A stretch of 64,000 nt of DNA from an uncultured Dysosmobacter sp. GTDB lineage: Bacteria > Bacillota > Clostridia > Oscillospirales > Oscillospiraceae. Made by a program: the position numbers and the translations under genes. Shown in pieces: positions 35,145 through 44,079 of the stretch; position 1 is the first letter of the stretch; each line of letters begins with the position of its first letter. A model generated the notes under the pieces. It was given only the letters and a program-made list of their open reading frames with translations, made no database searches and had not been told where the DNA came from. Location of the stretch: the NCBI GenBank assembly GCA_934565855.1, contig CAKTIO010000002.1:62001-126000 (forward strand). The letters are read 5' to 3'.

Positions 35145-36203
35145 ATGGAATTGCTGGATTATTTAAAAAAGGCAGTGCAGGATAAGGCATCGGACCTGTT
35201 CATTGTAGCAGGCAGCCCGGTGTGCTATAAGCTGGAGGGACACATCCTTCCCATTGACGAGGAAAAGGTGTTTCCCAAGGAGACGGAGCATTTTATCCGG
35301 GAGCTGTACCAGATGGCGGGACGGTCCATAGAGCACTATCTGGAAACCGGAGACGATGACTTTTCCTTTGCACAGCCGGGATTGGCGCGGTTCCGGGTGA
35401 ATACCTACCGGCAGCGTGGCTCGATGGCGACGGTAGTCCGGGTAGTCGCCTTTGAGATTCCGGATTATCGGAAGCTGGGGATTCCGGAGACCGTGATGGA
35501 TCTGGCGAATGTCACCCACGGAATGGTGTTGGTCAGCGGAACGGCAGGCAGCGGAAAGTCTACGACACAAGCGTGCCTGATCGACCGCATCAACCGGACC
35601 CGGGAGGCGCACATTATCACGCTGGAGGACCCCATTGAGTACCTTCACCGGGATATCAAGAGCATTGTCAGCCAGCGGGAGATCTCCATCGACACGTCGG
35701 ACTATCTTTCGGCGCTGCGGGCGTGCCTGCGGCAGGCACCAGATGTCATTCTGCTGGGAGAGATGCGTGACCACACCACCATCCGCACTGCCATGACCGC
35801 GGCGGAAACGGGACACCTGGTCATTGCGACCCTGCATACCCGGGGCGCGGTCAATACCATCGACCGGATCATCGACTCCTTCCCCTCCAACCAGCAGGAG
35901 CAGGTCCGGGTCCAGCTGGCGACCGTGTTGCATTCAGTGGTTTCTCAGCAGCTGCTGCCGGATCTGAAGGGCGGTCTAACCCCCGCGTTTGAGATCATGC
36001 AGATGACGGATGCCGTGCGGAATATGATCCGGGACTGCAAGAACTATCAGATCGACAATGTCATACAGACAGGGGCGGCAAACGGCATGGTGTCAATGGA
36101 CCAGTCCATTTTGAGCCTGTTCCGGGAGGGTTTGATTTCCGCGGAGACAGCATGCAATGCCGCCGATCATTTAGAGCAGATGCGGCGAAAGGTCAGCCTG
36201 TAA
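35145..36203 (+). CDS. pilT: Twitching motility/retraction ATPase PilT
   Basis: This 352-residue ATPase belongs to the PilT subgroup of secretion ATPases. The P-loop GTAGSGKST covers residues 132-140; the ASP/His boxes, VILLGEMRD (Walker B region), ETGHLVIATLHT and the PilT-specific AVRNMIRD helix (compare AIRNLIRE) are present. PilT depolymerises pili in classic systems. The ATG at 35145 is preferred because AAAGGA lies six bases before it; an in-frame ATG at 35124 has no site. No assembly ATPase (PilB) is seen in this operon. Confidence 0.93.
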   Translation: MELLDYLKKAVQDKASDLFIVAGSPVCYKLEGHILPIDEEKVFPKETEHFIRELYQMAGRSIEHYLETGDDDFSFAQPGLARFRVNTYRQRGSMATVVRVVAFEIPDYRKLGIPETVMDLANVTHGMVLVSGTAGSGKSTTQACLIDRINRTREAHIITLEDPIEYLHRDIKSIVSQREISIDTSDYLSALRACLRQAPDVILLGEMRDHTTIRTAMTAAETGHLVIATLHTRGAVNTIDRIIDSFPSNQQEQVRVQLATVLHSVVSQQLLPDLKGGLTPAFEIMQMTDAVRNMIRDCKNYQIDNVIQTGAANGMVSMDQSILSLFREGLISAETACNAADHLEQMRRKVSL

Positions 36204-36231
36204 GCAAGTACATGGAAGAGGGAACGGTCAG

Positions 36232-37251
36232 ATGAAAAGAAGGGCACGGATGGTACTGGCGGCGGTGCTGCTTTGCATTTTCCTTGGCAGCACAGGAATG
36301 CTGGTCCGGGAATTGCTGGACTACCGTGAGGGAGACGAGACCTATGCCGAAGCGGAGGAGCTGGTTGACCTGCCGCAGCTGCCGGAGGAGGACCCCGCCC
36401 CGCAGCCGGAGGCTCCGGCGGCAGGGTCCGCCGCTGCTTCAGAACCAGGCGGGGAATCGCCGGTACTTCCCGTAAGGGAAAATCTCTATGCCGAGCAGCT
36501 GAAAAATATGGACTTTACCGCGCTGCGGCAGGTCAATTCGGAGGTTCTGGGATGGATCCTGATTCCCGGGACCAGGGTTTCCTATCCGGTTTTGCAGCAC
36601 AGCGATAACCAATATTACCTGAAGCACACCTGGAAGAAAACGGTCAGCTCAGTAGGCTCCATTTTCATGGAATGCCAGAATGACAGCGGACTGTCCAATT
36701 TCAACACGGTGATTTACGGACATAACATGAACAATGGCTCCATGTTTGGAATGCTGAAAAAATACAAAAAGCAGAGCTACTGGGCGGCACACCCCACGGT
36801 ATATCTGACCACGGATTCCGGCAGCCATGCGTATCAGGTGTTTGCCGCCTATGAGGTCAGCACTGTGGGGACTACCTATCAGCTGGGCTTTTCCGGAGAG
36901 AACAGCCGCCAGAGCTTTTTGGACTTTGCGATGGAGAGCTCCGTCATTGATACCGGAATTGTGCCGACCACACAGGACTCTATTTTAACGCTGTCCACCT
37001 GTACGGGACATGGACATGCTACCCGGTGGGTGGTACAGGCTGTAATGAAAAATCCGGCGGCAAAGCCGACGGAGGATGTGGTCCATCAGCCTGAGGAGCT
37101 TCCGCAGGCGCAGCCGGATACCTCCGCATCGAGTATGGAACAGGAACCGGAGAACGCAGGAACGGCTTCGGTGGAAGTATCTGCGGGCTCGGAGACGCAG
37201 GACCCGGAGGAGGAGGGGAGCATCCCGAAGACGGATATGCTTTCTGAATGA
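36232..37251 (+). CDS. Class B sortase with acidic C-terminal tail
   Basis: This 339-residue membrane-anchored transpeptidase has an N-terminal helix (residues 8-24), an acidic Pro-rich linker and the sortase barrel. Class B features are NSEVLGWILIPGTRVSYPVL and YGHNMNNGSMFGML; the catalytic His164, Cys257 (TLSTCTGHG) and Arg265 (TRWVV) are all present. A Pro/Glu/Ser-rich tail of about 65 residues follows the last strand, which is unusual for sortases. It lies 28 bp after pilT and appears to belong to the same operon. No sorting-signal protein is visible in the window. Confidence 0.92.
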   Translation: MKRRARMVLAAVLLCIFLGSTGMLVRELLDYREGDETYAEAEELVDLPQLPEEDPAPQPEAPAAGSAAASEPGGESPVLPVRENLYAEQLKNMDFTALRQVNSEVLGWILIPGTRVSYPVLQHSDNQYYLKHTWKKTVSSVGSIFMECQNDSGLSNFNTVIYGHNMNNGSMFGMLKKYKKQSYWAAHPTVYLTTDSGSHAYQVFAAYEVSTVGTTYQLGFSGENSRQSFLDFAMESSVIDTGIVPTTQDSILTLSTCTGHGHATRWVVQAVMKNPAAKPTEDVVHQPEELPQAQPDTSASSMEQEPENAGTASVEVSAGSETQDPEEEGSIPKTDMLSE

Positions 37252-37270
37252 AAATTAACGGGGTCAAACG

Positions 37271-37299
37271 TTTACAAATGTCGGAAGACGTGGTAAACT
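37271..37299 (+). promoter_or_regulatory. Promoter of birA
   Basis: TTTACA (37271-37276) and TAAACT (37294-37299) are 17 bases apart. Confidence 0.75.
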
Positions 37300-37335
37300 G
37301 AAAACTCAAGCACAATAGAAAAGGGGGATATGCGC

Positions 37336-38340
37336 ATGAGCCGACAGACCATGCTGGCGCTGCTGAGAGAAAAACCGGGACAGTTTGTTTCGGGCGAGCA
37401 GGTGAGCGAAAAGCTGGGATTGAGCCGAACGGCGATCTGGAAGTCGGTGGATGCCCTGCGCAAGGAGGGCTATGAGATCGAAGCGAGAACAGGATTGGGC
37501 TATCGGCTGGTCTCCGCGCCGGATGCGCTGACAGAGCCGGAGATCCGTGCGTTCCTCCATGAGACCAGCTGCGTTGGAAAACAGCTGTACTGCTTTGATG
37601 AGATCGACTCGACCAACACCTATACCAAAAAAATCGCTCTGACCGGTGCGCCGGACGGAACAGTGGTGGTGGCAAACCAGCAGAGCGCCGGACGGGGCAG
37701 AATGTCCAGAAGCTTCCAGTCCCCAAGAGATAAGGGAATTTATTTGACGGCACTGCTGCGCCCATCGCTGCCGACGGAACAGCTGTTACCCATCACGGCG
37801 CTGGCAGGCGTTGCCATCTGTGAGGCAGTGGAGGAGGTCTGCGGGATCCGTCCGCGTCTGAAATGGCCCAACGATCCCGTTGTCAACGGGAAGAAGCTTT
37901 CGGGGATCCTGACGGAAATGAGCCTGGAGGGTGAAAGCGGACAGCTGCAATATCTGGTGCTGGGCATTGGACTGAACGTTCTGCACAGCAGTGAGGATTT
38001 CTCTCCAGAGGTCCGGGAAATGGCGACTTCTCTTGCAATGGAGCTGGGGCATCCGGTTTCCAGACCGCATCTGGCGGCAGCGGAGATCGAGGCGCTGGAC
38101 CGCCTGTATACAGCCCTGAAAAGCGGCGATGTCACAAAATATCTGGCGGCTTACCGGAGAGACTGCGTCAATCTGGGAAAGACGGTTCAGCTGATCCGTC
38201 CGGATGGAAGCCGGGAAACGGTAAAGGCAGTAGATATCGACGATACCTTCAGCCTGATCGTGGAAAAGGAGAACGGGGAGAGAAGGACTGTCCGTTCCGG
38301 AGAGGTATCTGTCCGTGGAATGTACGGATATGTGGAATGA
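37336..38340 (+). CDS. birA: Bifunctional biotin-protein ligase / biotin repressor
   Basis: BirA activates biotin with ATP and attaches it to carboxylases; with an N-terminal HTH it also represses biotin genes. This 334-residue protein has both parts: a winged helix (residues 5-60, VSEKLGLSRTAIWKSVDALR) and the ligase domain with the SAGRGRMSRSFQSP loop and KWPNDPVVNGKKLSGIL, then the C-terminal SH3-like domain. The ATG at 37336 has GGGGG eight bases upstream; one at 37330 is too close to it. Confidence 0.95.
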   Translation: MSRQTMLALLREKPGQFVSGEQVSEKLGLSRTAIWKSVDALRKEGYEIEARTGLGYRLVSAPDALTEPEIRAFLHETSCVGKQLYCFDEIDSTNTYTKKIALTGAPDGTVVVANQQSAGRGRMSRSFQSPRDKGIYLTALLRPSLPTEQLLPITALAGVAICEAVEEVCGIRPRLKWPNDPVVNGKKLSGILTEMSLEGESGQLQYLVLGIGLNVLHSSEDFSPEVREMATSLAMELGHPVSRPHLAAAEIEALDRLYTALKSGDVTKYLAAYRRDCVNLGKTVQLIRPDGSRETVKAVDIDDTFSLIVEKENGERRTVRSGEVSVRGMYGYVE

Positions 38341-38394
38341 CCCATCAGCACAAGAATTTGTGCGGGAGAATAATTGATTTTTAAGACCATGCCG

Positions 38395-38423
38395 CCGCAG
38401 GGCGGCATTCGGTCGCCCTGCGG
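38395..38423 (+). repeat. Strong inverted repeat between birA and the chromate-type transporter
   Basis: CCGCAGGGCG (38395-38404) pairs perfectly with CGCCCTGCGG (38414-38423) around nine bases. There is no T-run, and a smaller GCACAA/TTGTGC hairpin lies upstream (38347-38362). It could be a birA 3' structure or a leader element of the transporter. Confidence 0.7.
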
Positions 38424-38461
38424 TGCCTGCGCACGGCGGGACAGAGGAGGCAGAGAACATT

Positions 38462-39019
38462 TTGAAGGAACTGTGGGAAATGTTCATCACGTTTGCCAAG
38501 GTGGGCGTGATGACCTTTGGAGGCGGTTATGCCATGCTGCCGATCCTCCAGAGAGAGGTCGTTGAGAAAAAGAAATGGGCGACGGAGGAGGAGCTGGCGG
38601 ACTATTTTGCTATCGGACAGTGTACTCCCGGTGTTATCGCGGTGAATACGGCAACATTCATCGGTCAGAAAAAGCGGGGAAATATCGGAGGCATTTTCAC
38701 AACGCTGGGCGTGGTGTTTCCCTCCTTGGTCATCATCTGCATTCTTGCCGGACTGATCTCCAACTTTGCGGATCTTCCGGTGGTACAGAATGCGTTTTCC
38801 GGTGTGAAGGTCTGTGTCTGCGTACTGATTTTGAACGCGGTGCTGAAGCTCCTGAAAAAATCGGTGGTAGATAAGCCGACGATGGCGATTTTTCTGATCG
38901 TTCTGGTTGGCTCCGTGGCAGCTGATCTGATGGGTGTGAAAATTTCTCCGGTGGTGTTCGTGATCTGGGCAGCCGTGATGGGATTGATTCTGAAGCAGTT
39001 GGAGGGAGCCAGAAAATGA
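38462..39019 (+). CDS. Chromate transporter-type membrane protein, first half
   Basis: This 185-residue membrane protein is the N-terminal-type half of a short-chain CHR pair: FAKVGVMTFGGGYAMLPILQREVV and GQCTPGVIAVNTATFIG are the family motifs. CHR proteins export chromate in some bacteria; in gut Firmicutes the natural ion is unknown. The TTG at 38462 (behind AGAGGAGGCAGAG) is the likely start, ATG 38480 an alternative. Its stop overlaps the ATG of the second half. Confidence 0.88.
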   Translation: MKELWEMFITFAKVGVMTFGGGYAMLPILQREVVEKKKWATEEELADYFAIGQCTPGVIAVNTATFIGQKKRGNIGGIFTTLGVVFPSLVIICILAGLISNFADLPVVQNAFSGVKVCVCVLILNAVLKLLKKSVVDKPTMAIFLIVLVGSVAADLMGVKISPVVFVIWAAVMGLILKQLEGARK

Positions 39020-39594
39020 TTTATCTCCGTCTTTTTTATGAGTTTTTCAAAGCGGGACTGTTCGCGGTCGGCGGCGGATTGGCAACCCTTCCGTTTCTTC
39101 AGGCAATCGCCGTAAAAACCGGCTGGTATACCTCGGCGCAGTTGGCGGATATGCTGGCAGTGGCGGAGTCGACACCGGGACCGCTGGGTGTGAATACCGC
39201 TACCTATGTCGGCTTTACCACAGCTGGGATTCCCGGCGCGGTCATCGCAACGCTGGGGCTGGTGACCCCCTCCATCATCGTGATTTTGATTATTGCGCAG
39301 ATTTTGCAGAAGTTCCGGCATAACCGGTATGTGGAAAGCGCGTTTTATGGTCTGCGTCCGGCTTCCTCCGGGCTGATTGCGGCGGCAGGAATTTCCGTGC
39401 TGCCGCTGGCTCTGCTGAACTCCGGAACGATCAGCGCCGGGATCCTCAGTGATATCAAGTGGCAGGCGGTGATTCTGGCGGCGGCGCTGGTGGTGTTTAC
39501 CAACTGGGTCAAGCTCACGAAAAAGTGGCATCCCATTGTTTTTGTGGGCATTTCCGCAGTGGTCGGCATCGTTTTCCATTTTGCCGGTGTCTGA
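39016..39594 (+). CDS. Chromate transporter-type membrane protein, second half
   Basis: This 192-residue membrane protein is the partner CHR half, with FFKAGLFAVGGGLATLPFLQ and AESTPGPLGVNTATYVGF. Two short CHR proteins usually work together as a heterodimer with antiparallel topology. It overlaps its partner by four bases (ATGA), so 1:1 synthesis is likely. Confidence 0.88.
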   Translation: MIYLRLFYEFFKAGLFAVGGGLATLPFLQAIAVKTGWYTSAQLADMLAVAESTPGPLGVNTATYVGFTTAGIPGAVIATLGLVTPSIIVILIIAQILQKFRHNRYVESAFYGLRPASSGLIAAAGISVLPLALLNSGTISAGILSDIKWQAVILAAALVVFTNWVKLTKKWHPIVFVGISAVVGIVFHFAGV

Positions 39595-39631
39595 ACACCG
39601 GACAGGCAGACGATTATTTGTAACAAAAAGC

Positions 39632-39669
39632 AAAAAAAGAGAAGCCGTTTGTAAACGGCTTCTCTTTTT
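39632..39669. terminator. Bidirectional terminator between the CHR pair and udk
   Basis: AGAGAAGCCGTTT (39638-39650) pairs perfectly with AAACGGCTTCTCT (39653-39665), with an A-run on one side and a T-run on the other. Confidence 0.93.
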
Positions 39670-39684
39670 ACATTGTCCGGTAGA

Positions 39685-40302
39685 TCAGTTCTGGTCGATG
39701 TGGTGCTGGATGCGCTGCATGATCATGTCCAGGGCAACCAGATTTTGTCCGCCCTCTAAAACAATGATATCCGCGTATTTTCTGGACGGTTCCACAAACT
39801 GCTCGTGCATGGGCTTGACCGTGGTGAGGTACTGTGTGATAACCGACTGCAGAGAGCGTCCGCGCTCCTCTACGTCCCGCTGAACGCGGCGGAGAATGCG
39901 TTCATCCGCATCCGTTTCCACAAAGACTTTGATGTCCAGCATATCCCGCAGCTCTGGATTCTGAAAAATCAGGATGCCCTCCACAATGACGACCTTTGCA
40001 GGTCGAATCTCCACAGTGGCGTCTGTTCGGTTGTGATCGACAAAGGAGTAGACCGGACAGGCGATGGGATGCCCTTCCTTCAGCTGCCGCAGATGCGCAA
40101 TCAGAAGGTCGGTGTCAAAGGCGTCCGGATGGTCATAGTTCTGACGGGCGCGCTCTTCATAGGTGCGTCCCACCTGACGCTTATAATAGCTGTCGTGGCT
40201 GATGATGCTGACGTTCTCGCCGAAATGCGCTTTGAGATGTTCCGTGAGGGTCGTTTTTCCGCTGCCGGTCCCTCCGGCGATTCCAATGAAAATGGTATTC
40301 AT
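39685..40302 (-). CDS. udk: Uridine kinase
   Basis: Udk phosphorylates uridine and cytidine with ATP or GTP in pyrimidine salvage. The 205-residue protein has P-loop GGTGSGKTT at residues 10-18, SHDSYYKRQ and YDHPDAFDTDLL in the nucleoside site, and RDVEERGRSLQSVITQY. It is monocistronic on the minus strand behind its own promoter and an AAGGAGAGG site. It complements the uracil permease in pyrimidine salvage. Confidence 0.95.
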   Translation of the reverse strand: MNTIFIGIAGGTGSGKTTLTEHLKAHFGENVSIISHDSYYKRQVGRTYEERARQNYDHPDAFDTDLLIAHLRQLKEGHPIACPVYSFVDHNRTDATVEIRPAKVVIVEGILIFQNPELRDMLDIKVFVETDADERILRRVQRDVEERGRSLQSVITQYLTTVKPMHEQFVEPSRKYADIIVLEGGQNLVALDMIMQRIQHHIDQN

Positions 40303-40336
40303 AGCCTCTCCTTATACAGCGTGGTTTGATGAACTC

Positions 40337-40365
40337 ATTATAGGCAGATGCGGTTGGAAAAGCAA
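40337..40365 (-). promoter_or_regulatory. udk promoter
   Basis: On the minus strand TTGCTT (40360-40365) and a perfect TATAAT (40337-40342) are 17 bases apart. Confidence 0.8.
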
Positions 40366-40426
40366 GAAGCTGTGATGAAATGTGATGGAAAACGCAGGAA
40401 TTCGGCAGAAAATCCCGGCGGCGCTA

Positions 40427-40455
40427 TTGACCTTCCGCCAGAATACAAGTATGAT
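40427..40455 (+). promoter_or_regulatory. Promoter of the zinc-ribbon/Big2 gene
   Basis: TTGACC (40427-40432) and TATGAT (40450-40455) are 17 bases apart. Confidence 0.75.
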
Positions 40456-40500
40456 ATATAAGATTAGTAACAGCGGTCAAGTTCCTGGAGGAGGACGAGC

Positions 40501-41394
40501 ATGGCAATGAAAAAATGCCCCGTGTGCGGGGAAAAATATTCAGATACATATAAACAGTGTCCCTTCTGCGCGGAGGAAGCTGCGTTGGAGAAGAATGGAC
40601 AGAGTCATAGAAAAGGCGGACATCGGATGTCCCAGAAGGAGTCGCACCTGTCCACGGTGCTGACGCTGGTGGCATTGGTGCTGATTTGCGCGCTGGTATA
40701 TCTGCTGTTTGGCGATGCCATTGCGGAGAAGCTGGGAATGAGCAGTGTGGACCCGGGCGGCTCTCAAATCGCAAGCTCCAGCGTTGTGGCACCCAGCATT
40801 TCGGATGGAAGCGCATCCGGTTCCTCTTCTGCGGAACCGGATGGAAGCGCGTCGTCTTCCTCGGCTGCACAGCCGAGCCAACCCACGGTGAATACGGATA
40901 CGCTGCCGGAGAATCTGAAGCTTTCCTCCAGCGACTTTACGATGAAGGTGGGCGAAGCGCCCGTAAAGCTGACAGCTTCCGGTGGAAGCGGAGCATACCA
41001 GTGGATGAGCGATAATGAAGCGGTGGCAACGGTAGATAGCAGCGGCAATGTTGTGGCAGTGTCTGCCGGAACGGCGAATATCATTGCCACAGACGGCAGC
41101 GGCAAGGGAACCTGCATTGTTCGTGTCAAGGGTACCGGGACAGTGAACACCGGCAATACCGGTGCGGGGTCTACTGCGGCGGTCCTGAGCCGGGAGGATT
41201 TCACTCTGCCCAGAGGGGACTCCTATCAGCTGACGCTGTCCGGCGAAACGGGAGCACTGAGTTGGAGCTCTTCCAACACCAGTGTGGCAACGGTGGATGG
41301 CAGCGGCAGGGTAACGGCTGTTGGCAGCGGAACGGCGACCATCAGCGTTTCCTGGGATGGAAATTCCCGCGCCTGCATCGTGCGGGTCCCATAA
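40501..41394 (+). CDS. Zinc-ribbon membrane protein with two Big2 Ig-like domains
   Basis: This 297-residue protein has a cytoplasmic zinc ribbon at the N terminus (CPVCGEKYSDTYKQCPFC), one membrane helix (about residues 52-72), a Ser-rich linker and two bacterial Ig-like (Big2) repeats, each ending in a V-A-T-V-D-x-S-G-x-V pattern (about residues 135-205 and 220-297). It is likely an anchored surface or envelope protein whose ribbon senses or binds something inside. The function is unknown. The ATG follows GGAGGAGGACGAGC. Confidence 0.85.
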   Translation: MAMKKCPVCGEKYSDTYKQCPFCAEEAALEKNGQSHRKGGHRMSQKESHLSTVLTLVALVLICALVYLLFGDAIAEKLGMSSVDPGGSQIASSSVVAPSISDGSASGSSSAEPDGSASSSSAAQPSQPTVNTDTLPENLKLSSSDFTMKVGEAPVKLTASGGSGAYQWMSDNEAVATVDSSGNVVAVSAGTANIIATDGSGKGTCIVRVKGTGTVNTGNTGAGSTAAVLSREDFTLPRGDSYQLTLSGETGALSWSSSNTSVATVDGSGRVTAVGSGTATISVSWDGNSRACIVRVP

Positions 41395-41403
41395 GATGAG
41401 ACT

Positions 41404-41438
41404 ACCCCCGGATATCCAAGGGAATATCCGGGGGTTCT
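41404..41438 (+). terminator. Terminator after the Big2 protein gene
   Basis: ACCCCCGGATAT (41404-41415) pairs perfectly with ATATCCGGGGGT (41424-41435), followed by TTCTT. Confidence 0.8.
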
Positions 41439-41490
41439 TACTCGCGGAAAGCGATGCTCTGCCCACTGTGGCAGAAGAAAGGAAGATTGT

Positions 41491-43239
41491 ATGACTACCC
41501 GCGATTTTCAGAGAAAATCGGAGCTTCAGATTTTTTTATCGTATTTTAAGCCACACAGAAAGCTGTTTTTTACGGACCTTGCCTGTGCGTTGGTGATTTC
41601 CATGATCGATCTGGCGTTTCCCTATGTGTCCCGCTGGAGTATGTATGAGCTGCTGCCGGCACAGAACTACCGGATGTTCTGGATCGTAATGGGCGTTGTA
41701 TTTCTGGCGTTTACCCTGCGGGCGGGACTGTATTATGTGATTGGCTATTGGGGACATACCTTCGGCATTCTGGTTGAGGCGGATATCCGGCGGGACCTGT
41801 TCCGGCATATGCAGGAGTTGTCCTTCGGTTATTTTGACCAGAACCGGACGGGACAGCTGATGAGCCGGCTGACAGCAGACCTGTTTGATATTACGGAGTT
41901 GGCACATCATGGACCGGAGGATATCTTCATTTCCGGTGTGACCATCATCGGCTCTCTGTGCATTCTGTTTTCCATCCAGTGGAAGCTGGCGCTGATTATT
42001 GCGCTGATCATGCCGGTGTTTTTCTGTGTGGTCTGGCGCTGTAAGCGGTCCATGAATGAAGCCTCTGCCCAGGTGAAGCGGAACACGGCAGTTATCAACG
42101 CGGACATTGAATCCGGTATTTCCGGTATGAAGACAGCGAAAGCATTTGCCAACGAGGAGTCCGAGCTGGAAAAGTTTGATGCTTCCAACAACAGCTATAA
42201 GACATCAAAGCGGCAGTTCCACAAGGCAATGGGACGTTTCAACGCTTCCATGGAGTTTTTCCTGTGCATCCTGTCTGTGGTGGTGATCTCTGCGGGCGGC
42301 GCTTTTATCATGGCGGGGCAGATGAACACCATCGACCTGATCACATTCAGCCTGTATATTGCCACCTTCATCAACCCTGTGCGGCGGCTTTCCAACTTTG
42401 CGGAGCTGTTTGCCAATGGAACGGCTGGTTTGCACCGGTTTGTCAGCATGATGCGTACAGAGGCAGGGCTGCAGGATGCCGCTGATGCAAAGCCGCTGGA
42501 GCATGTGAAGGGGCAGATCGACATCAACCATGTGAGCTTTGCCTATCAGAAGGGTGTCCCTGTGCTGCACGGCGTGGATCTGCACATCCGCCCGGGAGAG
42601 ACCCTGGCGCTGGTGGGACCCTCCGGCGGCGGGAAATCGACTATTTGCCAGATGATTCCCCGCTTTTATGATGTGACAGAGGGGAGCGTCTGCGTAGATG
42701 GAAGGGATGTCCGTAGCATTACGCAGGAATCTCTGCACCACAGCATCGGCATCGTGCAGCAGGAGGTGTTCCTGTTTGCGGACAGCATTATGGAGAACAT
42801 CCGCTACGGAAGACCAGATGCCACAGAGGAAGAGGTGGCACGGGCTGCAAAGCTGGCGGAGATCTATGATGATATCGTGGCAATGCCCAATGGCTTCAGC
42901 ACCAATGTAGGAGAGCGGGGAACCCTGCTTTCCGGCGGACAGAAGCAGCGCATCTCCATTGCACGGATCTTTTTGAAGGACCCTCCGGTGCTGATTCTGG
43001 ATGAAGCGACCTCTGCATTGGACAGTGTGACGGAAGCAAAGCTGCAAAAGACCTTTGACCGCTTGTCTGAAGGGCGGACAACGCTGATCATTGCACACCG
43101 GCTTTCCACAGTGCGCAATGCGGACCGCATCGCAGTGGTGCAGGAGGGCAGAGTGGTGGAATTGGGCAGTCATGCGGAGCTGATGGAGAAAAACGGCGAA
43201 TATGCCGCTTTGGTCAGAACGCAGGAATTGAAAGCCTGA
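41491..43239 (+). CDS. ABC transporter, fused permease and ATPase
   Basis: This 582-residue half-transporter of the multidrug/lipid exporter type has six membrane helices in residues 20-310 and an ATPase domain with Walker A GPSGGGKST at 376-384, signature LSGGQKQRI from 480 and Walker B ILDEATSALD around 501-510. It probably works as a homodimer because no partner gene is adjacent. The cargo cannot be told from sequence. It starts at an ATG behind AAAGGAAGATTG and ends 9 bp before ylmH. Confidence 0.92.
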   Translation: MTTRDFQRKSELQIFLSYFKPHRKLFFTDLACALVISMIDLAFPYVSRWSMYELLPAQNYRMFWIVMGVVFLAFTLRAGLYYVIGYWGHTFGILVEADIRRDLFRHMQELSFGYFDQNRTGQLMSRLTADLFDITELAHHGPEDIFISGVTIIGSLCILFSIQWKLALIIALIMPVFFCVVWRCKRSMNEASAQVKRNTAVINADIESGISGMKTAKAFANEESELEKFDASNNSYKTSKRQFHKAMGRFNASMEFFLCILSVVVISAGGAFIMAGQMNTIDLITFSLYIATFINPVRRLSNFAELFANGTAGLHRFVSMMRTEAGLQDAADAKPLEHVKGQIDINHVSFAYQKGVPVLHGVDLHIRPGETLALVGPSGGGKSTICQMIPRFYDVTEGSVCVDGRDVRSITQESLHHSIGIVQQEVFLFADSIMENIRYGRPDATEEEVARAAKLAEIYDDIVAMPNGFSTNVGERGTLLSGGQKQRISIARIFLKDPPVLILDEATSALDSVTEAKLQKTFDRLSEGRTTLIIAHRLSTVRNADRIAVVQEGRVVELGSHAELMEKNGEYAALVRTQELKA

Positions 43240-43248
43240 AGATCGGAT

Positions 43249-44046
43249 ATGGATAAGAGAAGTTTGTTGGATAAGTTGACCTCCAATGGAGAGGAACGGA
43301 TGCTGTTGGCGCGGGTCCTGGACAAGGAACTGCAGGCGGAGCGGAGAAATGTGTTGACTGCAACGGATTTTTTGACGCCTCAGGAGCAGCAGCTTGCCGG
43401 TGATCTGCTGCACCAGATGGATTTGCCGGAGGACCGGTGGACAGCGTATGGCGGCTACGAAGACGCGGAACGGCGGACGCTGCTGTTCTTGCCGGATTGG
43501 CTGGATACAGACGCCGTGCGGCAGCAGGCGCCTATCCGGTATCTGCGGGCAGAATACCGTCCGGAATATGAGCTGACACACCGAGACCTGCTGGGCAGCC
43601 TGATGGGATTGGGAATTGTCCGGGAGAAGGTGGGTGACCTGCTGGTAACACCGGAAAGCTGTGATTTGATCGTAGAGGAGAGCATAGCGGATTTCCTGTT
43701 GCAGAATTGGCTGTCCGCGGGACGCGCAAAGCTAAAAATCAGTGAGCTTCAGCAGGAGAACCTGCATATGCCGGAGGTGCGCAGAGAGCTGATCCGGGAC
43801 ACCGTGGCAGCGCTTCGATTGGACGCCATTACCGCTGTCGGCTTTCGGATGTCCCGCGGCAAAGCAGCGGTGCTGATTGCCAGCGGACGGGTCCAGGTGA
43901 ACTGGAGGGAGTGTACGAAGCCGGACAAGCCGCTGAATCAGGGAGATACGGTGTCTGCCAGGGGCTTTGGGAAATTTGTATTGGCTGAGATCGGCGGTTT
44001 GACGAAAAAGGGAAGAATGGGAATTACCGTGGAGCGGTATTGCTGA
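43249..44046 (+). CDS. ylmH: YlmH/S4-domain RNA-binding protein
   Basis: This 265-residue protein has a C-terminal S4 RNA-binding domain (about residues 180-245, LDAITAVGFRMSRGKAAVLIASGRVQVNW) and the N-terminal fold of the YlmH/photosystem II S4 family. YlmH acts at stalled large ribosomal subunits in Bacillus and can support ribosome rescue besides RqcH, which is also encoded in this window. It is usually next to division genes; here it follows an ABC exporter and precedes a DUF896 gene. Confidence 0.88.
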   Translation: MDKRSLLDKLTSNGEERMLLARVLDKELQAERRNVLTATDFLTPQEQQLAGDLLHQMDLPEDRWTAYGGYEDAERRTLLFLPDWLDTDAVRQQAPIRYLRAEYRPEYELTHRDLLGSLMGLGIVREKVGDLLVTPESCDLIVEESIADFLLQNWLSAGRAKLKISELQQENLHMPEVRRELIRDTVAALRLDAITAVGFRMSRGKAAVLIASGRVQVNWRECTKPDKPLNQGDTVSARGFGKFVLAEIGGLTKKGRMGITVERYC

Positions 44047-44079
44047 GATCATAAAATAGGAAGTAGGGAGTATATAGCG

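Noticed and set aside
40866..41394. The two Ig-like repeats as a DNA repeat element
   Set aside because: They are diverged protein domains (Big2), not a nucleotide repeat.
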